This document shows positions 49,740-59,816 of a stretch of 64,000 nt of DNA, piece by piece. How positions within the stretch are numbered: the first letter of the stretch is position 1; the number at the start of each line of letters is the position of its first letter. The position numbers and the translations under genes were made by a program. A model generated the notes under the pieces. That model was given only the letters and a program-made list of their open reading frames with translations, searched no databases and had not been told where the DNA came from. Source of the stretch: Denitratisoma oestradiolicum (lineage in GTDB: Bacteria; Pseudomonadota; Gammaproteobacteria; Burkholderiales; Rhodocyclaceae); assembly GCF_902813185.1 (NCBI RefSeq), contig NZ_LR778301.1:2046001-2110000 (forward strand). Direction: 5' to 3'.

Positions 49740-50501
49740 ATGTCTCAGAACAGCGCCCCCCCACGCACGCGAAAACCCCGGACCGGCGGCAAAGGCTCCG
49801 GCAAGTCCCCTGCGGCCGTGGCAGGCAGGCCACCGTCGGCACCGCGCAAGAAGCCCATCCAGAAGCGGGGCGAGTTCACCGTCACCAGCATCATCGACGC
49901 AGCCAGGGAAATTCTGCTCAAACAAGGGGTGGAGGCGGTGACCACCCGCCGGGTAGCGGAACGGGCAGGTGTTGCCGTGGGCACGCTGTATCAGTATTTC
50001 CCCAATCGGGACGCCATCCTGATGCAGTTGGCGCATCGCATCATGAGCGAGGAGTCGAGCGATGCCCGGCCTCAGTTGTTCAACCTCTACCATCAGTCCC
50101 TGCGTGAGTTCATGGGTGCCCTATATGAGCGTACGGTAATCATCGAACGCAAACTGCTAGGGCTGGGAACGGATTTCCACCAGCGTTTCGCCCGATATCT
50201 GCAATTGGGCAGTCATACCGAGACCCAGTCCATGGGGGAAGCACCGAACTCGGAGCAATTGATCGCTGCCATGAGCAAGGTGCTAAGAGATCACCCCATG
50301 GAGGCCACGGAAACCGATCAGGAGCTGGCTGCCTTCATGATCGTACGTGGTGTACGCAACATGATGGCCACGGTGGTGGAGGAACGCCCGGACCTGATGA
50401 ACTCACCCTCACTCACACCGATGCTGATCCGGGTCGTCATGGCCATTGCCGCCGGCGAATCGCCACCCCAGGAGGAAGACAATCCCAGTCAGCCGGACTG
50501 A
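49740..50501 (+). CDS. TetR-family transcriptional regulator
   Basis: The 253-residue protein starts at an ATG preceded by no strong ribosome-binding site and has a basic disordered N-terminus of about 45 residues (RKPRTGGKGSGKSPAAVAGR). The helix-turn-helix is typical of TetR: IIDAAREILLKQGVEAVTTR and VAVGTLYQYFPNRDAILMQL. The ligand-binding domain follows. Its stop overlaps the end of the convergent MaoC gene. It probably controls the catabolic block to its right; the inducer is unknown. Confidence 0.85.
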   Translation: MSQNSAPPRTRKPRTGGKGSGKSPAAVAGRPPSAPRKKPIQKRGEFTVTSIIDAAREILLKQGVEAVTTRRVAERAGVAVGTLYQYFPNRDAILMQLAHRIMSEESSDARPQLFNLYHQSLREFMGALYERTVIIERKLLGLGTDFHQRFARYLQLGSHTETQSMGEAPNSEQLIAAMSKVLRDHPMEATETDQELAAFMIVRGVRNMMATVVEERPDLMNSPSLTPMLIRVVMAIAAGESPPQEEDNPSQPD

Positions 50502-50959
50502 GAGGCTGACTCAGCGCTCCTGGGCCGCATTCTGAGCAGGGCGGCGCTGATATAGGAGTACAGGGTCTCGCCCTCCTGGTTCAGGAGGGACACTTCGAAC
50601 TCGACGATACCCAGGCCCGGACGGGAACCGGATGGGCGCTTGAGGAGGCAGACAGAGCGCGCCTCCAGCCTGTCACCAGGGCGCGCCGGTGCGTGGTTCC
50701 TGATTGCCCGCATGCCCAGGGCGCTGACCGTGGCCCACTTTTCCTCATCGGAATGGCAAAGCCGGTTGGTGATGGCGAAGAGATGCACACTGGAAGCGAC
50801 CAGCCCTCCAAAGATGGATTGCCGGGCCGCTGCTTCATCCAGGTGAAAAGGCTGGGGGTCCCACTCCATCGCGACCCGAATGATTTCCTCCTTGGTCAGA
50901 TCGTGGCGCCCCGGGTAGCTGAGAGCTTCCCCCGCCTCTACGTCCTCGTAATATCGCAT
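50489..50959 (-). CDS. MaoC-like hotdog dehydratase
   Basis: The start at 50959 ([20 protein letters not shown]) has GGAG upstream and gives 156 residues. The motif [24 protein letters not shown] holds the D and H residues of MaoC-type hydratases. These enzymes hydrate enoyl-CoA or similar thioesters. The gene lies just after the molybdenum hydroxylase gene on the same strand and ends in overlap with the TetR gene. It may hydrate an intermediate of the pathway encoded here. Confidence 0.85.
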   Translation of the reverse strand: MRYYEDVEAGEALSYPGRHDLTKEEIIRVAMEWDPQPFHLDEAAARQSIFGGLVASSVHLFAITNRLCHSDEEKWATVSALGMRAIRNHAPARPGDRLEARSVCLLKRPSGSRPGLGIVEFEVSLLNQEGETLYSYISAALLRMRPRSAESASQSG

Positions 50960-50981
50960 CCTTGCTCCATGCAGCAAAAAC

Positions 50982-53183
50982 TCAAGCGCGCCGTAGCGCC
51001 TTAACATCGAAGGGCAGACGGCGCAGACGCTGGCCGGTGGCCGCGAACAGAGCGTTGGCGACGGCGGGGGCAATCACCGGCGTACCCGGCTCGCCCACTC
51101 CCGTAGGTGCCTCGGCCGAAGGCACGATATGCACCTCCACCCGGGGCATCTCGGGCATGCGCAGTACCGGATAGGTATCGAAATTCCCCTGGTCCACCTG
51201 GCCATCCTGGAGCGTGACCGCACCATGCAGGGCCGCCGATAAACCAAAGGCGATACCGCCTTCCATCTGGGCCCGGATCACATCGGGATTGATGGCCAAA
51301 CCACAATCCACGGCGCAGACCACCCGATCCACATGGAAGCTGCCGTCATCCCGCACCGTCACTTCGGCCACCTGGGCCACGTAGCTGTTGAAGGACTCAT
51401 GGACCGCCACGCCACGCCCGCGCCGTTCCCCGGCCTTGGCCGGCGGCAAGGGCTTGTCCCAACCTGACTTCTGGGCGACCAGTTCCAGCACTCCCAGGTG
51501 GCGGGGATGGCCTTTGAGCAGTTCCCGACGCAGAGCCACCGGGTCCTGCCCGCCTTGATGGGCCAGTTCGTCGAGGAAGGACTCCACGGCATAGGCGCTA
51601 TGGGTGGACCCCACCGAGCGCCACCACTGCACGGGGACCGCCTGGGTCGGGGAATGGAGCTGCACCTGGATATGGGGAATCCTGTAGGGCAGATTGGCGG
51701 CCCCCTCCACCGATGAGTGGTCGATACCGTTGCGGACGGCGAAGGACTCGAAAACTGTCCCCTTCATGATCGACTGGCCGACGATGGTCTGGCTCCAGGC
51801 CACCGGCCGGCCGGCAGCATCCAGCCCTCCCTGCAGGCGATGATGGAACATGGGCCGATAGTAGCCGGCCCTCATGTCATCCTCCCGGGTCCAGAGCATT
51901 TTCACCGTGGCCCGGCCCTGGTGCTTGGCGGCGTAGGCTTGGGCAATATGGGCCGCCTCCAGCACGTAATCAGAATGGGGATTGGCGCGGCGGCCAAAAC
52001 TGCCACCGGCATAGAGGGTGTTGATTTTCACCTGTTCCGGTTTAAGCGCCAGCAACTTGGCCAGCACTGCCTGATCCCGGGTCTGAAACTGCGTTCCGTT
52101 CCAGATTTCACAACTCTCCGGCGTCAGCCTCACCACGCAGTCCAGCGGCTCCATGCTTGCATGGGCCAGGTAGGGGAAATCGTAGCCCGCCTCGATTCGG
52201 GTCGCTGCGCCCGCCAGGGCCTGTTCCCCGTCGCCATCGCGACGGGCCGACATTCCCTGGGTTCTGGCAAGTTCACGATAGCCAGACAGCATCTCCTCGG
52301 AACTGCCCCGGAAAGCCTGGCCCTCGTCCCAGGCCACCGTCAGGGCATCCCGTCCCTTTTTGGCGGACCAGAAATCATGTCCCAGCACGGCCACGCCGTT
52401 GGGAATGGCCAGGACATCGACCACGCCCTTGACTGCCAGTGCTCTGGCGGCATCGAAGCTTTGCAGTCGGGCGCCGAAGCGAGGTGGATGGACCACCACC
52501 GCCGTCAGCATCTCGGGCAGTCGGACATCCTGGGTATAGAGCGCACGCCCCCGGCTCTTGTCGAGGCCATCCTTCCGGGACAGGGGCTTGCCGATCAGGT
52601 TGAACTGGGCCGGCGTCTTCAGACTCACCTGTTCGGGCACCACCTCCCGAACCGCAAGGGAGGCCAGTTCGCCGAAATCCGAGTTGCGCCCGCTCGCCTT
52701 ATGGATCACCTGGCTCTTGTGTACCGTGAGGCTTGCCAGGGGGACATTCCACTGGCGGGCGGCGGCGGCCAGCAACATGGCCCGGGCCGCGGCGCCCGCC
52801 TGACGCATCTGCAGGAAGGCCTCGGCCATGGCATTGCTTCCCCCGGTGGCCTGTATTCCCATCTTCAGGTTCTTGTACTTTGCTACATCCGCCGGCGCGG
52901 ACTGGACCCGGACCCGAGCCCAGTCCGCATCCATTTCCTCGGCAACCAGGGTGGCCATGCCGGTATGGGTGCCCTGCCCCATTTCCAGGTGTTTCATCAT
53001 CACCGTCACGACGCCATTCCTGCCCACCGTAACGAAGGCATTGGCGACCAGGGCTTCATCGTGGGAGCCCTGAGGGGCGGCGAGCACCCGGCCGGGGGCG
53101 AAGCAGACCGCCAGGGAGAGGCCGAGGCCGGTTTTAAGGAAATCCCGGCGGCCAGACTGGATATTTTCTATGTGCGCGCTCAT
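50982..53183 (-). CDS. Molybdenum hydroxylase large subunit (isoquinoline 1-oxidoreductase / aldehyde oxidase type)
   Basis: The ATG at 53183 has GGAG upstream and gives 733 residues. A Tat signal is present ([20 protein letters not shown]), so the enzyme is exported. The xanthine-oxidase-type cofactor-binding motifs appear in order: [26 protein letters not shown], the tail of the pterin site [17 protein letters not shown], and [25 protein letters not shown], ending with [21 protein letters not shown] and the active-site glutamate in GEPG. It pairs with the iron-sulfur subunit encoded 11 bases upstream. Likely substrates are N-heterocycles or aldehydes; which one cannot be told. Confidence 0.88.
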   Translation of the reverse strand: MSAHIENIQSGRRDFLKTGLGLSLAVCFAPGRVLAAPQGSHDEALVANAFVTVGRNGVVTVMMKHLEMGQGTHTGMATLVAEEMDADWARVRVQSAPADVAKYKNLKMGIQATGGSNAMAEAFLQMRQAGAAARAMLLAAAARQWNVPLASLTVHKSQVIHKASGRNSDFGELASLAVREVVPEQVSLKTPAQFNLIGKPLSRKDGLDKSRGRALYTQDVRLPEMLTAVVVHPPRFGARLQSFDAARALAVKGVVDVLAIPNGVAVLGHDFWSAKKGRDALTVAWDEGQAFRGSSEEMLSGYRELARTQGMSARRDGDGEQALAGAATRIEAGYDFPYLAHASMEPLDCVVRLTPESCEIWNGTQFQTRDQAVLAKLLALKPEQVKINTLYAGGSFGRRANPHSDYVLEAAHIAQAYAAKHQGRATVKMLWTREDDMRAGYYRPMFHHRLQGGLDAAGRPVAWSQTIVGQSIMKGTVFESFAVRNGIDHSSVEGAANLPYRIPHIQVQLHSPTQAVPVQWWRSVGSTHSAYAVESFLDELAHQGGQDPVALRRELLKGHPRHLGVLELVAQKSGWDKPLPPAKAGERRGRGVAVHESFNSYVAQVAEVTVRDDGSFHVDRVVCAVDCGLAINPDVIRAQMEGGIAFGLSAALHGAVTLQDGQVDQGNFDTYPVLRMPEMPRVEVHIVPSAEAPTGVGEPGTPVIAPAVANALFAATGQRLRRLPFDVKALRRA

Positions 53184-53193
53184 CACCATCTCC

Positions 53194-53649
53194 TCAGCCC
53201 AGCATCCGGGCAGCTTCGTGAATGGCGGCCCGAATACGGACATAGGTGCCACAACGACAAATCAGTCCGCCCATGGCGGTGTCAATGTCGGTATCACTGG
53301 GTTTGGAATTGCTGGTCAGCAGCGCGGTGGCCGCCATGACCTGTCCCGACTGACAGAAGCCGCACTGGGCCACATCGAGCTTCTGCCAGGCCGCCTGCAC
53401 CGCCTGGCCGACGCGGGAGGCAAGCCCCTCGATGGTAGTCACCGAGGCACCGGCCACCGCCGAGACCGGCAGGACGCAGGAGCGCACCGGCTGGCCATTG
53501 AGATGGACGGTGCAGGCTCCGCACAGGGCCTGGCCACAGCCATATTTACTGCCCGTCAGGCCCTGACCATCACGTAGCGCCCAGAGCAGGGGCGTGTCCG
53601 GCGCCACGTCCAATTGGACGGGTTTGCCATTGAGGGTGAAGCGGATCAT
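53194..53649 (-). CDS. Molybdenum hydroxylase [2Fe-2S] small subunit
   Basis: The start at 53649 ([20 protein letters not shown]) gives 151 residues. Two cluster-binding domains are clear: [21 protein letters not shown] in the ferredoxin-like part and QCGFCQSGQ with CRCGTYVRI in the helical part. The fold passes electrons from the molybdenum site onward, probably to a membrane cytochrome. No FAD subunit is encoded, as in IorAB-type enzymes. The stop overlaps the ribosome-binding region of the large subunit. Confidence 0.92.
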   Translation of the reverse strand: MIRFTLNGKPVQLDVAPDTPLLWALRDGQGLTGSKYGCGQALCGACTVHLNGQPVRSCVLPVSAVAGASVTTIEGLASRVGQAVQAAWQKLDVAQCGFCQSGQVMAATALLTSNSKPSDTDIDTAMGGLICRCGTYVRIRAAIHEAARMLG

Positions 53650-53739
53650 TTCGGTCTCCCGGGAAAATGTCTGACGCGTCCATTGTACGAAGCCCACTGT
53701 CCGGAGAACAGAACGAAATACGCTAGGGAAACATTGATC

Positions 53740-53842
53740 AAGTCCGTCACACCGGCGAAGGAACGTCACCCGGAACTGATCCGGGGCCGGTGTCCAGTGT
53801 GTTGATTTTCCTGGATTCCGGCATTCGCCGGAATGACGCATT
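53740..53842. repeat. REP-like palindromic repeat
   Basis: ATTCCGGC and GCCGGAAT form a perfect 8-bp hairpin at about 53815-53835, preceded by further parts of the kind CACCGGCGAAGG and GGCCGGTGTCCAG. Sequences of this kind are dispersed in betaproteobacterial genomes. It lies between the hydroxylase genes and the dehydrogenase at 53863. Confidence 0.6.
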
Positions 53843-53862
53843 GGGACTCGTTCAGCATCTCC

Positions 53863-54774
53863 CTAGGACAATAGTCCCAGGCGACGGAACATCATCATAC
53901 CGCCCTCCTCCACGCTGCCTGGATGGCAGGCAGCGTCGAAGCTGGTGGCGGCCGGCCATTGCCGGACCACGGCCTCGGGCGTGAGTTTCTCCCCGGCGCC
54001 GATCATGGCGCCGGCGCTGCGCTCCCAGCGCAGCTTGGCCCACCAGCCGCCACCGGCCTCAAACAGGCTGCCGGTTTCCTGGCAATCTTCATGGCACAGA
54101 TAAGCGACCACCGGACTCACGGCGGCCGGCGTCATCCGGGCCTGCCAGTCCTCCGGCATGCGGCTGCCCATCATCTGGGAGGCGGCGATGGGCGCCAGGG
54201 CATTGACATGGATATTGTGGCGGGCCCCCTCCACCGCCAGGGTACGGGTGAGACCGTAGAGGGCCAGCTTGGCGCTGCCGTAGTTGGCCTGGCCGAAGTT
54301 GCCGTAGATGCCAGCGGCAGAGACCGTAAACAACACCCGGCCGTAATTCTGCTGCCGCAGGTGGGGCCAGGCGGCATGGGTCACCCGGTAGGCGCCCTGC
54401 AGATGCACATCCACCACCGCCTGCCATTCGGCGTCGCTCAGCTTGTGGAAGGCCCGGTCGCGAATGAAACCGGCGTTGTTGATCACGCCGTCGATGCGAC
54501 CGAAAGTGTCCAGGGCCGCCTCGACGATGCGTTCTCCTTCCAACACGGAATCCAGGTTGGCGCAGGCCTCGCCGCCAGCGGCGCAGATTTCCGCCGCCAC
54601 CCGCTCAGCGGCACTGTTGCCCGCCCCGTCCCGGGCCGGGTCGTTCACCACCACCCGGGCGCCGCGGCTGGCCAGCAACAGCGCATGGCTGCGCCCCAGG
54701 CCGTTGCCAGCTCCCGTGATTGCAATCACCTGGCCGTCGAAGCGCAGGGAGTTGGAAGCTGTCGGCATCGTCAT
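53863..54774 (-). CDS. Short-chain dehydrogenase, MFE-2 / 17-beta-HSD4-like
   Basis: The 303-residue protein has NAD-binding TGAGNGLGRSHA, NNAG at 93-96 and the active-site triad S..Y..K in VSAAGIYGNFGQANYGSAKLAL. The C-terminal extension (ETGSLFEAGGGWWAKLRWER) is typical of the (3R)-hydroxyacyl-CoA dehydrogenase domain of peroxisomal multifunctional enzyme 2. The start overlaps the stop of the quinoprotein gene as ATGA. It would oxidise a 3-hydroxyacyl-CoA, possibly of a steroid or terpenoid side chain. Confidence 0.85.
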   Translation of the reverse strand: MTMPTASNSLRFDGQVIAITGAGNGLGRSHALLLASRGARVVVNDPARDGAGNSAAERVAAEICAAGGEACANLDSVLEGERIVEAALDTFGRIDGVINNAGFIRDRAFHKLSDAEWQAVVDVHLQGAYRVTHAAWPHLRQQNYGRVLFTVSAAGIYGNFGQANYGSAKLALYGLTRTLAVEGARHNIHVNALAPIAASQMMGSRMPEDWQARMTPAAVSPVVAYLCHEDCQETGSLFEAGGGWWAKLRWERSAGAMIGAGEKLTPEAVVRQWPAATSFDAACHPGSVEEGGMMMFRRLGLLS

Positions 54775-56879
54775 TGTCCTTTCTGCTGGAGCGCCTTCGC
54801 CTTGGCCATGTTGGCCTTGGCCACCAGGAAATCCTGAATCGCCAGGGCATCCTCCGGCGTCAGTTGTTCGTAAAAGGCGGGCATCCCCTTGTCCTGGCGC
54901 GCGCCGCCCAGCACGATGCCCATGAATTCATGTCGGGTCCGAGGTGTCATGGCATCCAGATTCGGTACGCCACCGGTGCCGGAACCATGGCAGACACCAC
55001 AGTGGTTCATGTACAGCACCCCGCCCCGGGCGATCTGCTCCATGGTCGCGGTGACCGGCGGCGGATCAATCGTCAGGTCCAGGGGCGGCGAAGGGGGCAG
55101 CGAGGCCTTGCCATCCAGCTTGAACACCACCACCCGGTTCACGTTTTTCAGGCCCATGGCCGTGGCGCCGTCGGGGAAGCCGGTGGCATGGCCGCCGCCC
55201 CAGCCGATGCCGGTAGCGATGTATTGCCGGCCGTGGACGCTGTAGGAAATCGGCCCGCCCATGATGGCGGAGACAGTGCGGTACTCCCACAGCTTCTCGC
55301 CCTTGTCGGCGGCATAGGCCACCAGCCGCCCGTCGGAAGTGCCGTGGAACACCAGATTGCCGGCCGTGGCCAGGGTGCCGCCATTCACCGGCATCAGTTG
55401 CTCCACCTGCCAGGCCTTCTTGCCGGCGGCCACGTCCCATGCGATCAGGGAGCCCCGCACGTTCTTTTCCACCGTCGGCCCCAGGGAGGGATCGGTGATC
55501 CAGGGGGTCATGTCCATGCCTGTGCTCCAGCGTCGGTTGCGCTCCCGATACTTGGCGTTGGGGTCCATGACGTAGAAATTGGGCATCTGCAATTCGCCGA
55601 AATACAGCAGGCCCAGCTTCGGATTGAAGGACATGGGGTTCCAGTTGTGGCCGCCCAGGGGGCCAGGAAACTGTAGTGCGGGCTTCTCGGCGCGGGCATA
55701 GTCCGCCACCGGATTCTCCACCGGCCGGCCCGTGGTCAGGTCGTAGTGGGAGGCCCAATTGACCTGGGTGAACTTCTCGGCGGAGAGCAACTTGCCGTTG
55801 GTTCGATCGAGCACGAAGACGAAGCCGTGCTTGGGCACCTGGATCAGCACTTTCCGCATCTGGCCCTGGAAGTCCATGTCGGCCAGGACCATCTGGGTCG
55901 TGGCCGGATAGTCCCATTGTTCCCCGGGCGCCAGCTGATAGTGCCAGACATACTCGCCGCTTTCCGGCCTCAGGGCGACGATGGAGGAGAGGAACAGGTT
56001 GTCGCCGCCGCCAGGACTGCGCAACTGGCGCGGCCAGGTGCCGCCGTTGCCGACACCGATGTAGAGCAGGTCCAGCTCGGGGTCGTAGGACATGGCGTCC
56101 CACACCGTGCCGCCGCCCCCCCAGGTCCACCACTGGTCGCCGTGCCAAGTCTTGGCGGCCATTTCCAGCGCCGGGTGCTCGAACGGCTTGGCGGGGTCGC
56201 CCGGCACCGTGTGGAAGCGCCAGGCCAGCTTGCCGGTCTTCGCGTCGTAGGCGGAGACATAGCCGCGCACGCCCATGTCGGCGCCGCCGTTGCCGATCAG
56301 CACCTTGCCCTTCACCACCCGGGGGGCGCCAGTGATGCTGTAGGCCCGCTGGGGATCGATGGTCATCGTCTCCCAGACCTTGCGGCCGTTGCGGGCGTCG
56401 ATGGCTACCAGACGCCCGTCCAGGGTGCCCACATACACCCTGCCCTGCCACAGGGCCACGCCGCGGTTCACCGGGCCGCAGCAGGCATTGCCGGCCATGG
56501 GGCGATCCACCTTGGGATCATATTTCCACAAGGGCTTGCCCGTCTCGGCGTCGAAGGCGTAGACGATGCTCCAGGCACCGGTGACGTAGAGCACGCCATC
56601 CACCACCAGGGGCGTGGCCTCGACCCCGCGCTCGAATTCCAGGGTCTGGCTCCAGGCCAGGCCCAGGCGGGAGACGTTCTTGTCGTTGATCTGCTCCAGG
56701 GGACTGAAGCGCTGTTCCCCGTAGGTGCGGCCATGGCTCATCCAGTTGCCGGGCTCCCGGTCCGCCGCCACGATGCGGGCACCATCCACGGCGGCCGTAC
56801 GGACAGTGCCCGCGATCCCCTTCATGGCGGGGACCAGCAGGGCCGCCACCAGCAGCCCGGAGGCTAGAACATTGCGCAT
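54771..56879 (-). CDS. PQQ-dependent quinohemoprotein alcohol dehydrogenase
   Basis: The start at 56879 gives 702 residues with a signal peptide (MRNVLASGLLVAALLVPAMK). The propeller domain has the vicinal cysteine pair in NACCGPVNRG and tryptophan-rich repeats (GQWWTWGGGGTVWDAMS, here shortened). The C-terminal cytochrome domain carries one heme site, CGVCHGSGTGG, with M in GMPAFYEQ as the distal ligand. It oxidises an alcohol to an aldehyde in the periplasm. The aldehyde dehydrogenase upstream (56942) would handle the product. The operon order supports that pair. Confidence 0.92.
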   Translation of the reverse strand: MRNVLASGLLVAALLVPAMKGIAGTVRTAAVDGARIVAADREPGNWMSHGRTYGEQRFSPLEQINDKNVSRLGLAWSQTLEFERGVEATPLVVDGVLYVTGAWSIVYAFDAETGKPLWKYDPKVDRPMAGNACCGPVNRGVALWQGRVYVGTLDGRLVAIDARNGRKVWETMTIDPQRAYSITGAPRVVKGKVLIGNGGADMGVRGYVSAYDAKTGKLAWRFHTVPGDPAKPFEHPALEMAAKTWHGDQWWTWGGGGTVWDAMSYDPELDLLYIGVGNGGTWPRQLRSPGGGDNLFLSSIVALRPESGEYVWHYQLAPGEQWDYPATTQMVLADMDFQGQMRKVLIQVPKHGFVFVLDRTNGKLLSAEKFTQVNWASHYDLTTGRPVENPVADYARAEKPALQFPGPLGGHNWNPMSFNPKLGLLYFGELQMPNFYVMDPNAKYRERNRRWSTGMDMTPWITDPSLGPTVEKNVRGSLIAWDVAAGKKAWQVEQLMPVNGGTLATAGNLVFHGTSDGRLVAYAADKGEKLWEYRTVSAIMGGPISYSVHGRQYIATGIGWGGGHATGFPDGATAMGLKNVNRVVVFKLDGKASLPPSPPLDLTIDPPPVTATMEQIARGGVLYMNHCGVCHGSGTGGVPNLDAMTPRTRHEFMGIVLGGARQDKGMPAFYEQLTPEDALAIQDFLVAKANMAKAKALQQKGQ

Positions 56880-56941
56880 ATGTTTTTCCGAATAAGAAAG
56901 GGCCGGCAGAACCGGCCCCGAAAAGTCCACGTTGCAGTCCA

Positions 56942-58387
56942 TCAGGGCTTGATGGACTTTTCGATCATGGCTTCCAGCTTCTTGCTGTAGGGCGGCAGCA
57001 GGCCGAAGAGCTTGCGCGGATCGTACCACCCGGCCTTGTAGATCGTGCGGGCATGGGCGAACTCCAGGAAGCCCTCGTGGCCGTGGTAATGCCCCATGCC
57101 CGAATCGCCGATGCCACCGAAGGGGGCGTCGTCCAGGGCCGGATGCATCGCCACCTCGTTCAGGCTCACGCCGCCGGAGATGGTGTGGTCCAGCACGTAG
57201 CGCTCCTCGGCCGCATCCTTGCCGAAGTAGTACAGCGCCAGGGGCCGGGGCCGGGCGTTGATGGCTGCCACCGCGTCCTCCAGGCGCTCGTAGCTGAGCA
57301 CCACCAAGGCTGGGCCGAAAATCTCGTTCTGCATGATGGCGGTGTCGGCGGGAGGATCGATCACCAGGCGCAGGGGCAGGCGCTTGCCCTGGGCCCCCGC
57401 GAAGGGGCCGCCGCAGGTTTCCACCCGTGCACCGCGAGCGGCGGCTTCGCTCACATAGCCGTCGATGCGGGCGCAGTGGCGCTCGTTGATCACCGACACC
57501 CAGTCCGGATTGCTGGCATAGCTGCCAGGATAGAGGCTGTCGTAGGCGCCGCGCAGGGCGACGACGAAGGGCTCCAGACTCTCCTTCGCCACATACACGT
57601 AGTCCGCATTGACGCAGAGCTGGCCGCTGTTGGTGCCCTTGGCCACCATGGTGCGTTCCGCCGCCAGGGCCAGGTCGGCGCTGCGGCCGACGATCACCGG
57701 CGACTTGCCCCCCAGTTCCAGGGTCAGGGGCACCAGATGCTCGGCCGCGTTCTTCATCACCGCCTTGGCCACCGCCGTGCCGCCGGTAAGCACCAGATGG
57801 TCGAAGGGCTGGGCCGAGAAGGCCTGGCCCAGCTCCAGGCCGCCATTCACCACCACCACCTCGGACGGATCGAAGAATTCGGCCACCGCCGCCGCCAGCG
57901 CGTTGGCGGTGCGTGGATTCAATTCGGAAGGCTTGATGATGGCTCGGTTACCCGCTGCCAGCACATAAGCCAGGGGAGAGAGGGTGGTGTAGAGAGGGTA
58001 GTTCCAGGTGCCCATGATGCCCACCACGCCCTTGGGGTGATACTCCACCCAGCCCTTGGCGCCGAAGAGACTGAAGGGCATCGCCCCCTTGCGCCGCTGG
58101 GGCTTCATCCACTTGCCCACCTCCTTGCGGGCATGCTTCAAGGAGGTGAGGGACCCCATCAGGTCGTACATCATGGTCACCACCCGGGGCCGGTTGCCGA
58201 AATCGGCATGCACCGCCTCGCACAGGGCATCCCGGTGCTTCACCAGCATGTTGATGGCGCGCTGGATGCGGTCCTTGCGCACCGCCAGGCTCACCGCCCC
58301 TTCCGCGATACGGGCCGCCTTCTGCCGCGCCACCAGGGCTTCCAGTTCCGCCACTTCCGTGGCGGCCAGCGTCGTCATTTGATCCAT
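56942..58387 (-). CDS. Aldehyde dehydrogenase, coniferyl-aldehyde-dehydrogenase type
   Basis: The start at 58387 (MDQMTTLAATEVAELEALVA) gives 481 residues. The catalytic Cys is in TNSGQLCVNADYVYV, and the glutamate is in VPLTLELGGKSPVIVG. The N-terminal part (GTWNYPLYTTLSPLAYVLAAGN) is a hydrophobic pocket typical of the class-3 and coniferyl-aldehyde types. It would turn an aldehyde, for instance from the quinoprotein dehydrogenase, into a carboxylic acid. It lies 62 bases upstream of the quinoprotein gene and is likely in one operon with it. Confidence 0.9.
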   Translation of the reverse strand: MDQMTTLAATEVAELEALVARQKAARIAEGAVSLAVRKDRIQRAINMLVKHRDALCEAVHADFGNRPRVVTMMYDLMGSLTSLKHARKEVGKWMKPQRRKGAMPFSLFGAKGWVEYHPKGVVGIMGTWNYPLYTTLSPLAYVLAAGNRAIIKPSELNPRTANALAAAVAEFFDPSEVVVVNGGLELGQAFSAQPFDHLVLTGGTAVAKAVMKNAAEHLVPLTLELGGKSPVIVGRSADLALAAERTMVAKGTNSGQLCVNADYVYVAKESLEPFVVALRGAYDSLYPGSYASNPDWVSVINERHCARIDGYVSEAAARGARVETCGGPFAGAQGKRLPLRLVIDPPADTAIMQNEIFGPALVVLSYERLEDAVAAINARPRPLALYYFGKDAAEERYVLDHTISGGVSLNEVAMHPALDDAPFGGIGDSGMGHYHGHEGFLEFAHARTIYKAGWYDPRKLFGLLPPYSKKLEAMIEKSIKP

Positions 58388-58532
58388 GCTGTCATCTCCT
58401 CTCGCAACCGCCGGAAGCGGCTTGTTGTCAGCGGGACATGGTGCCACCGGAGGCGGAGGAAAAACATCCGGATTGCCCATTATGGGCAACCGGTTTGCGG
58501 CGGTGTTGACTCAAAACCGGCCGATGAAACCG

Positions 58533-58976
58533 TCAGCCATCCAAATACGTGACCTGACGTGCCACGAGCCTCCAGGAAGAGTTCTGGCGATACCAGACGT
58601 GGAGATAACGAGACCGGGACGTTGATGCCTTCCCTGCAAGAACAGCCTCCACGCGATACACACCGCTCACGATTGCGACATCTTCGTAGTACGTCGTCCG
58701 CACTTCAGAACGAGCCGCAAACTGAACACTCAGTTGGCCTGCATCGAGGTACTGCAAAAAAGCCTTTTTCGCCAAGGATCGCCCTGTGGCCGTGTTGTAG
58801 AAAAATTCCGCACCCAGCACCTTTTCGAGTTCGGAACGATCATTTGCAAGCAGGGCGGCAATAAAACCTTCCTCTGCCGCATCCAAATCTTGTTCTGTGC
58901 CAGCAGACCAGGCACCGATGGATATAACCACAAGCAGCAGGCAGAGCATTGTTCGACCTAAATTGGGCAGTTTCAT
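58533..58976 (-). CDS. Secreted SnoaL/DUF4440-type protein
   Basis: The start at 58976 gives 147 residues with a signal peptide (MKLPNLGRTMLCLLLVVISIGAWSA). The rest is one NTF2-like domain (DLDAAEEGFIAALLANDRSEL, TYYEDVAIVSGVYRVEAVL, WYRQNSSWRLVARQVTYLDG), as in DUF4440. Some members bind small molecules, others have no known role. It lies between the aldehyde dehydrogenase and MaoC genes; I cannot say which it serves. Confidence 0.75.
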   Translation of the reverse strand: MKLPNLGRTMLCLLLVVISIGAWSAGTEQDLDAAEEGFIAALLANDRSELEKVLGAEFFYNTATGRSLAKKAFLQYLDAGQLSVQFAARSEVRTTYYEDVAIVSGVYRVEAVLAGKASTSRSRYLHVWYRQNSSWRLVARQVTYLDG

Positions 58977-59139
58977 GGGTAAGTCACGGCCCAGAAGCCT
59001 CGATGGCGCTGGGTAAGAATAGGAGAATAGGGGGTACCTCAGACCATGTTTTCGCCGCCTTTTCGATCTCAATCAAGACATGAACGTGCGTGCGTCCAGC
59101 ATGCTCATACCTGGCGGCTGACCTAGCCTAGCCTGGCCC

Positions 59140-59622
59140 TCACATATATAAAATCACCTGTTCATTCAGCACCGAGGGCCGCTCCTGGCCGACCACATGA
59201 ATGGCGATTTCCAGGGTCACCTGGGTACCGGCCTTCACCGCCTGCACGGCCTTGACGCGGCAGCGGGCATGGATGGGGCTACCGGCGGGAACGGGACTGG
59301 GAAAACGCAGCTTGTCGGAGCCGTAATTCACCATGTTGTTGAAGCCGACGATTTCCCAGTCCAGGGGAATCTGGAAGCGGCTGGCCAGCACCTGCACCAG
59401 GGCGCCGTGGGCGATGGTGGTGCCGAAGGGGCTTTGGGCCTTCGCTCGTTCGGGATCGGTGTGAATCCAGTAGTCGTCGCCGCTCAGGGCGGCGAAGTCG
59501 TTGATCAACTGCTGGGTGACGACAAGCTCATTGCTCCAGGGGGAATATTCCCCACTGATCAGGGCCTGCAGGCCGGCGAGGTCGCGGAAGTCGATCTGAC
59601 GCCTGGGGGTTGTTCGGCTCAT
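59140..59622 (-). CDS. MaoC-like hydratase
   Basis: The start at 59622 (MSRTTPRRQIDFRDLAGLQA) gives 160 residues of the MaoC hotdog type: FAALSGDDYWIHTDPERAKAQ with D and H, then SPFGTTIAHGALVQVLASRF and NYGSDKLRF. It resembles the product of the gene at 60554 over its length, so the two are paralogues on opposite strands, with a thioesterase gene between. It would hydrate an enoyl-CoA. Confidence 0.85.
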   Translation of the reverse strand: MSRTTPRRQIDFRDLAGLQALISGEYSPWSNELVVTQQLINDFAALSGDDYWIHTDPERAKAQSPFGTTIAHGALVQVLASRFQIPLDWEIVGFNNMVNYGSDKLRFPSPVPAGSPIHARCRVKAVQAVKAGTQVTLEIAIHVVGQERPSVLNEQVILYM

Positions 59623-59816
59623 GGCACGGCTCCGGTAGGAATCCAAAGAGGAAAATGGTATCCCGACGATGCCGTCGGTTTTGTTCGCAATTCCGGCACC
59701 GATAAAATTTCGGCGGCCAATGCCATTAAGCTTGTACCCTGAAAATAAATCCATTGAGCCCGGCGTCATCCCGATAGCCCGGCCATTTCCACATCCCTGG
59801 CAGACAGAACAACACC

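Noticed and set aside
51717..53339. 540-codon frame on the plus strand
   Set aside because: Antisense to the molybdenum hydroxylase gene.
57053..58552. 499-codon frame on the plus strand
   Set aside because: Antisense to the aldehyde dehydrogenase gene, with the same low-complexity composition.
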